Below are positions 61,662-64,000 of a DNA stretch of 64,000 nt, in pieces. The notes under the pieces were generated by a model. It did no database searches. It had not been told where the DNA came from and saw nothing but the letters and a program-made list of their open reading frames with translations. Made by a program: the position numbers and the translations under genes. Within the stretch, counting starts at the first letter, position 1. Each line of letters opens with the position of its first letter. Source of the stretch: Quillaja saponaria (lineage: Eukaryota; Streptophyta; Magnoliopsida; Fabales; Quillajaceae); assembly GCA_029379385.1 (NCBI GenBank), contig CM055610.1, positions 18,439,422-18,503,421 of the forward strand, written 5' to 3'.

Positions 61662-62760
61662 ACAGGCATCTGGCCAAGAAGTTGTGGTGGGCTCATCATG
61701 AATTGGGTTGGTGTGGTTGATGGGTTTCAAGATGTACAAAAAAATTAAAAATGCTTCTCGTATGCGTCGGTAGTTGTCCATCTTTTTTACTCTTAAAGTT
61801 AATTAAATACAAAATGATATTTAAGTTCCTAATTCACATTTTATCAATTTTATCATAAAATACTTGTATCGGTCTATGTCATCCTATAACTTTCAAAGTA
61901 TTTGTCATTTTCTTTTCTTGTCTAATATTATTAATATTTTTAATAGAAATTAATGATATTGCTCAAAATATAATATTTTATTTGTCATCTCTCTTTTTTT
62001 CAAACAACTTACACATCAACTCTATCCAATTTAAAATTCACATTTTATTCAATTTATTTTTATAAAATAATTTATCAATTTTAAATTTTACTCCAAATAA
62101 GCTAAATTTCATTTAAGATAAATTCTTATTTTCTCTCACCAAAAATAACTTTTTTATCACAGCTTTTAATTTAGATAAATTGATGAAAAGACACTAACAC
62201 TGCATCTCACATACTCACCTAACCAACTTTTATTTTTAATTTTTTTTCACAACTTGTATTTTGTTTATTGAATAATAATTAATCTTTTATCTTTATATTT
62301 TTAGTTCAATGATAGTTTTATTAAGAAATTGAGGGTAGTACGGAGAAAGTACTCAAATTAAAATGAAAATTTTATTTATTTTAAATAAAATAATTAGACT
62401 ATTTCATAATAGTATATAGCTTTTATTTTAAATAATTTGAATTATATAATTCATTTTTAATAAACGAAATTGTTTTATTTTAATTTTATTTTAAATATAT
62501 GTTAAAGATTTAAGAAGTTTACAAGTCTTAGTCCAAGATAATCGAAATAATAAAAAATAAATAAATAAATAAATTAATAATAGTCATGGTGGGATTTTAT
62601 ATTAAAAAATTGGACATAAATTGTTAACTCACATTATTTTAAACTGTAGGTATCTAGACAGGAAGTTGGTGGGCTCATCGTGAATTAGGTCCGGGTAGTT
62701 GATGGGTTGTAGCATTTAGGATCTCCTACAAAAAATGCTTATTTTATGTCTTCGGTACTC
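61662..62760. repeat. Diverged direct duplication about 1 kb apart
   Basis: The copies are at about 61662-61775 and 62648-62760. Shared words include GGTGGGCTCATC, TGAATT, GTTGATGGGTT and AAAATGCTT. Homology seems to continue weakly to the right (AAATGATATT). They could be worn LTRs or a local duplication. Confidence 0.5.
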
Positions 62761-62849
62761 ATTCAGTTTGTTTCCTCTACAATTAATTGAAGACCACCAA
62801 ATGATATTATTGTTCATAAAGTATTGCATTTTTAATAATTTTAGATATA

Positions 62850-63534
62850 AGTATTGTTTAAGTACCTGAATTATAATTTAGTTTTTATTTGAGGCACTAA
62901 ACCTTTTTTTTACTATTTAAGGCACTCTAATAAAAATAAAATTAATAACTCATATAATAAACTTTCTTATGGGCAGATTCTTTTTTTACAAATCATATTT
63001 ATTTTTTCTTCTCTTTCCTTATATTGAATATATTAATTTATAAATATAATTTCTCAACCAATCAGAGCCAATAACTAATATTCTTAAGCTTTACATCCAA
63101 TTCCATTTAATGAAACTTTAACAAATAAAATATTTTTTTTTACAACAAATAACTATAGAAACACTAATTTTTAAGTATTAAAAAAAACACTCATCTCTTA
63201 TTACTCTTTTTATAAAGATTTTTTTTTCTTCTTATTTTTAATTTCTTTATCTTCAATATATTTTATTCCTAGTTTTTTTTCCTTTGGTTGTGTTTCATGT
63301 TTGGTTAGCTGGAAAGAAAAATCTAAATGGTTAAAATATTTAGGTAAAAGTTTAACAGGTTTAACACATTTGGAAAGACAGAAATCATGACGTGTAAAAA
63401 AATGCTGCCGCATGGGCAAGTGCATTACACGAGTCAACGATTTTATTTTTGGTTAGAGTGCCTTAAATAGCAAAAACAAGATTTTAGTCCATCAAATGAC
63501 AATTGAGTTTAAATTCAAGTTTTTAAACAATACT
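62850..63534. mobile_element. Fold-back MITE, possible TA target site
   Basis: The left arm starts AGTATTGTTTAAG and includes TATTTAAGGCACTCTAATAA; the reverse complement of the right arm starts AGTATTGTTTAAA and includes TATTTAAGGCACTCTAACCA. The arms are about 95 bp. TA dinucleotides directly flank both ends (62848-62849 and 63535-63536), which would suit a Tc1/mariner-type (Stowaway-like) element. Confidence 0.6.
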
Positions 63535-64000
63535 TAACTAACATTTATATCATAAAAATCTTTTTTGACCTATAACTTTTAAAACGTTTCCAATGTTTTC
63601 TTTTTTTTCAAACTTCGAATAATATTCTTTATCATTAGAAAAATAATTCATTTGATTTGATCTTCTTAAAAATTTGTTTGATTTTAAAACTAGGAAGTTT
63701 GATCTCGGTTGAGGTGGTGTTGTTCCTTCAAAAAGACGTTATAAAAAATCGCTTAGAAAGAAGTTATATGATCTCAGCGAATATAGAATTTGGTTGTAGA
63801 AAACTTTGCGTTGCTCAAATTTCTTGAAAAAGATTAATGTGACTAGGCTAATATGTAGTGCTTGGAGTAATTAGAGGTGATTAGGCTAATTGAATTATTT
63901 CTCTGAAGGGATAGTTGAGGTAATTAAAATTGATTTGGAGATAATTGATGTTGATTGACATTGACTTAGCTATAGGAATAACTGAAAGTGAATGGCATGA

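Larger units (their letters stand above)
59850..64000. other. AT-rich region beyond the alpha-galactosidase promoter
   Basis: No gene seen in over 4 kb. The first few hundred bases are presumably promoter. Two fold-back MITEs and a diverged direct duplication are listed separately. The remaining open frames are short and low-complexity. Confidence 0.6.

Overview
The window reads as nuclear DNA of a flowering plant, most likely a core eudicot. Evidence: long AT-rich intergenic DNA, many-exon genes with GT-AG introns, a telo-box/site II ribosomal-protein promoter, a tRNA-derived SINE of the Au type, fold-back MITEs and an endogenous plant pararetrovirus. I cannot name the species. No prokaryotic features, CRISPR arrays, tRNA or rRNA genes were seen.

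Layout. An intronless AZG1-type purine permease (942-2717, +) is followed by the four-exon phosphoglucan phosphatase LSF2 (6204-8261, +). Converging on it is a 13-exon, 502-aa polytopic membrane protein resembling ATP/ADP (TLC/NTT) carriers (9333-15490, -). Next come a small RHIP1-like protein (16547-18062, -), a fragment of a retroelement RNase H-like domain (about 18900-19264), and a five-exon reticulon-like RTNLB gene (19625-24422, -). Then lies a rearranged endogenous caulimovirid (about 24712-31065). It is followed by mitochondrial Mn superoxide dismutase (31809-38978, +; introns loaded with a TRIM-like element, an Au SINE, a fold-back MITE and a 0.68-kb tandem duplication), ribosomal protein S26 (41242-43199, +), a PAP/OAS1-type nucleotidyltransferase with an apparent +1 frameshift (47466-53317, +), and a 15-exon GH27 alpha-galactosidase (53930-59717, -). 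The last 4 kb is AT-rich DNA with two fold-back MITEs.

The genes do not form one pathway. They are housekeeping genes for purine transport, starch breakdown, ER shaping, mitochondrial superoxide removal, translation, RNA tailing and galactoside hydrolysis. Gene content matches, from memory, two Arabidopsis chromosome 3 segments (AZG1-LSF2-RTNLB-MSD1, and S26-nucleotidyltransferase-melibiase), so the window may keep an ancestral order that was split in Arabidopsis.

The most unusual object is the pararetrovirus. It has no LTRs. Its coding order is coat protein/zinc knuckle, movement protein, protease, reverse transcriptase, RNase H. A TATA box and an initiator-Met primer site precede the coat region, and the tail of a further ORF lies upstream of the promoter. 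A 955-bp piece of its own coat/movement region has been reinserted in inverted orientation between 65-bp direct repeats with a perfect 13-bp hairpin at the junction. All exon structures below were deduced by eye from splice sites and protein similarity.
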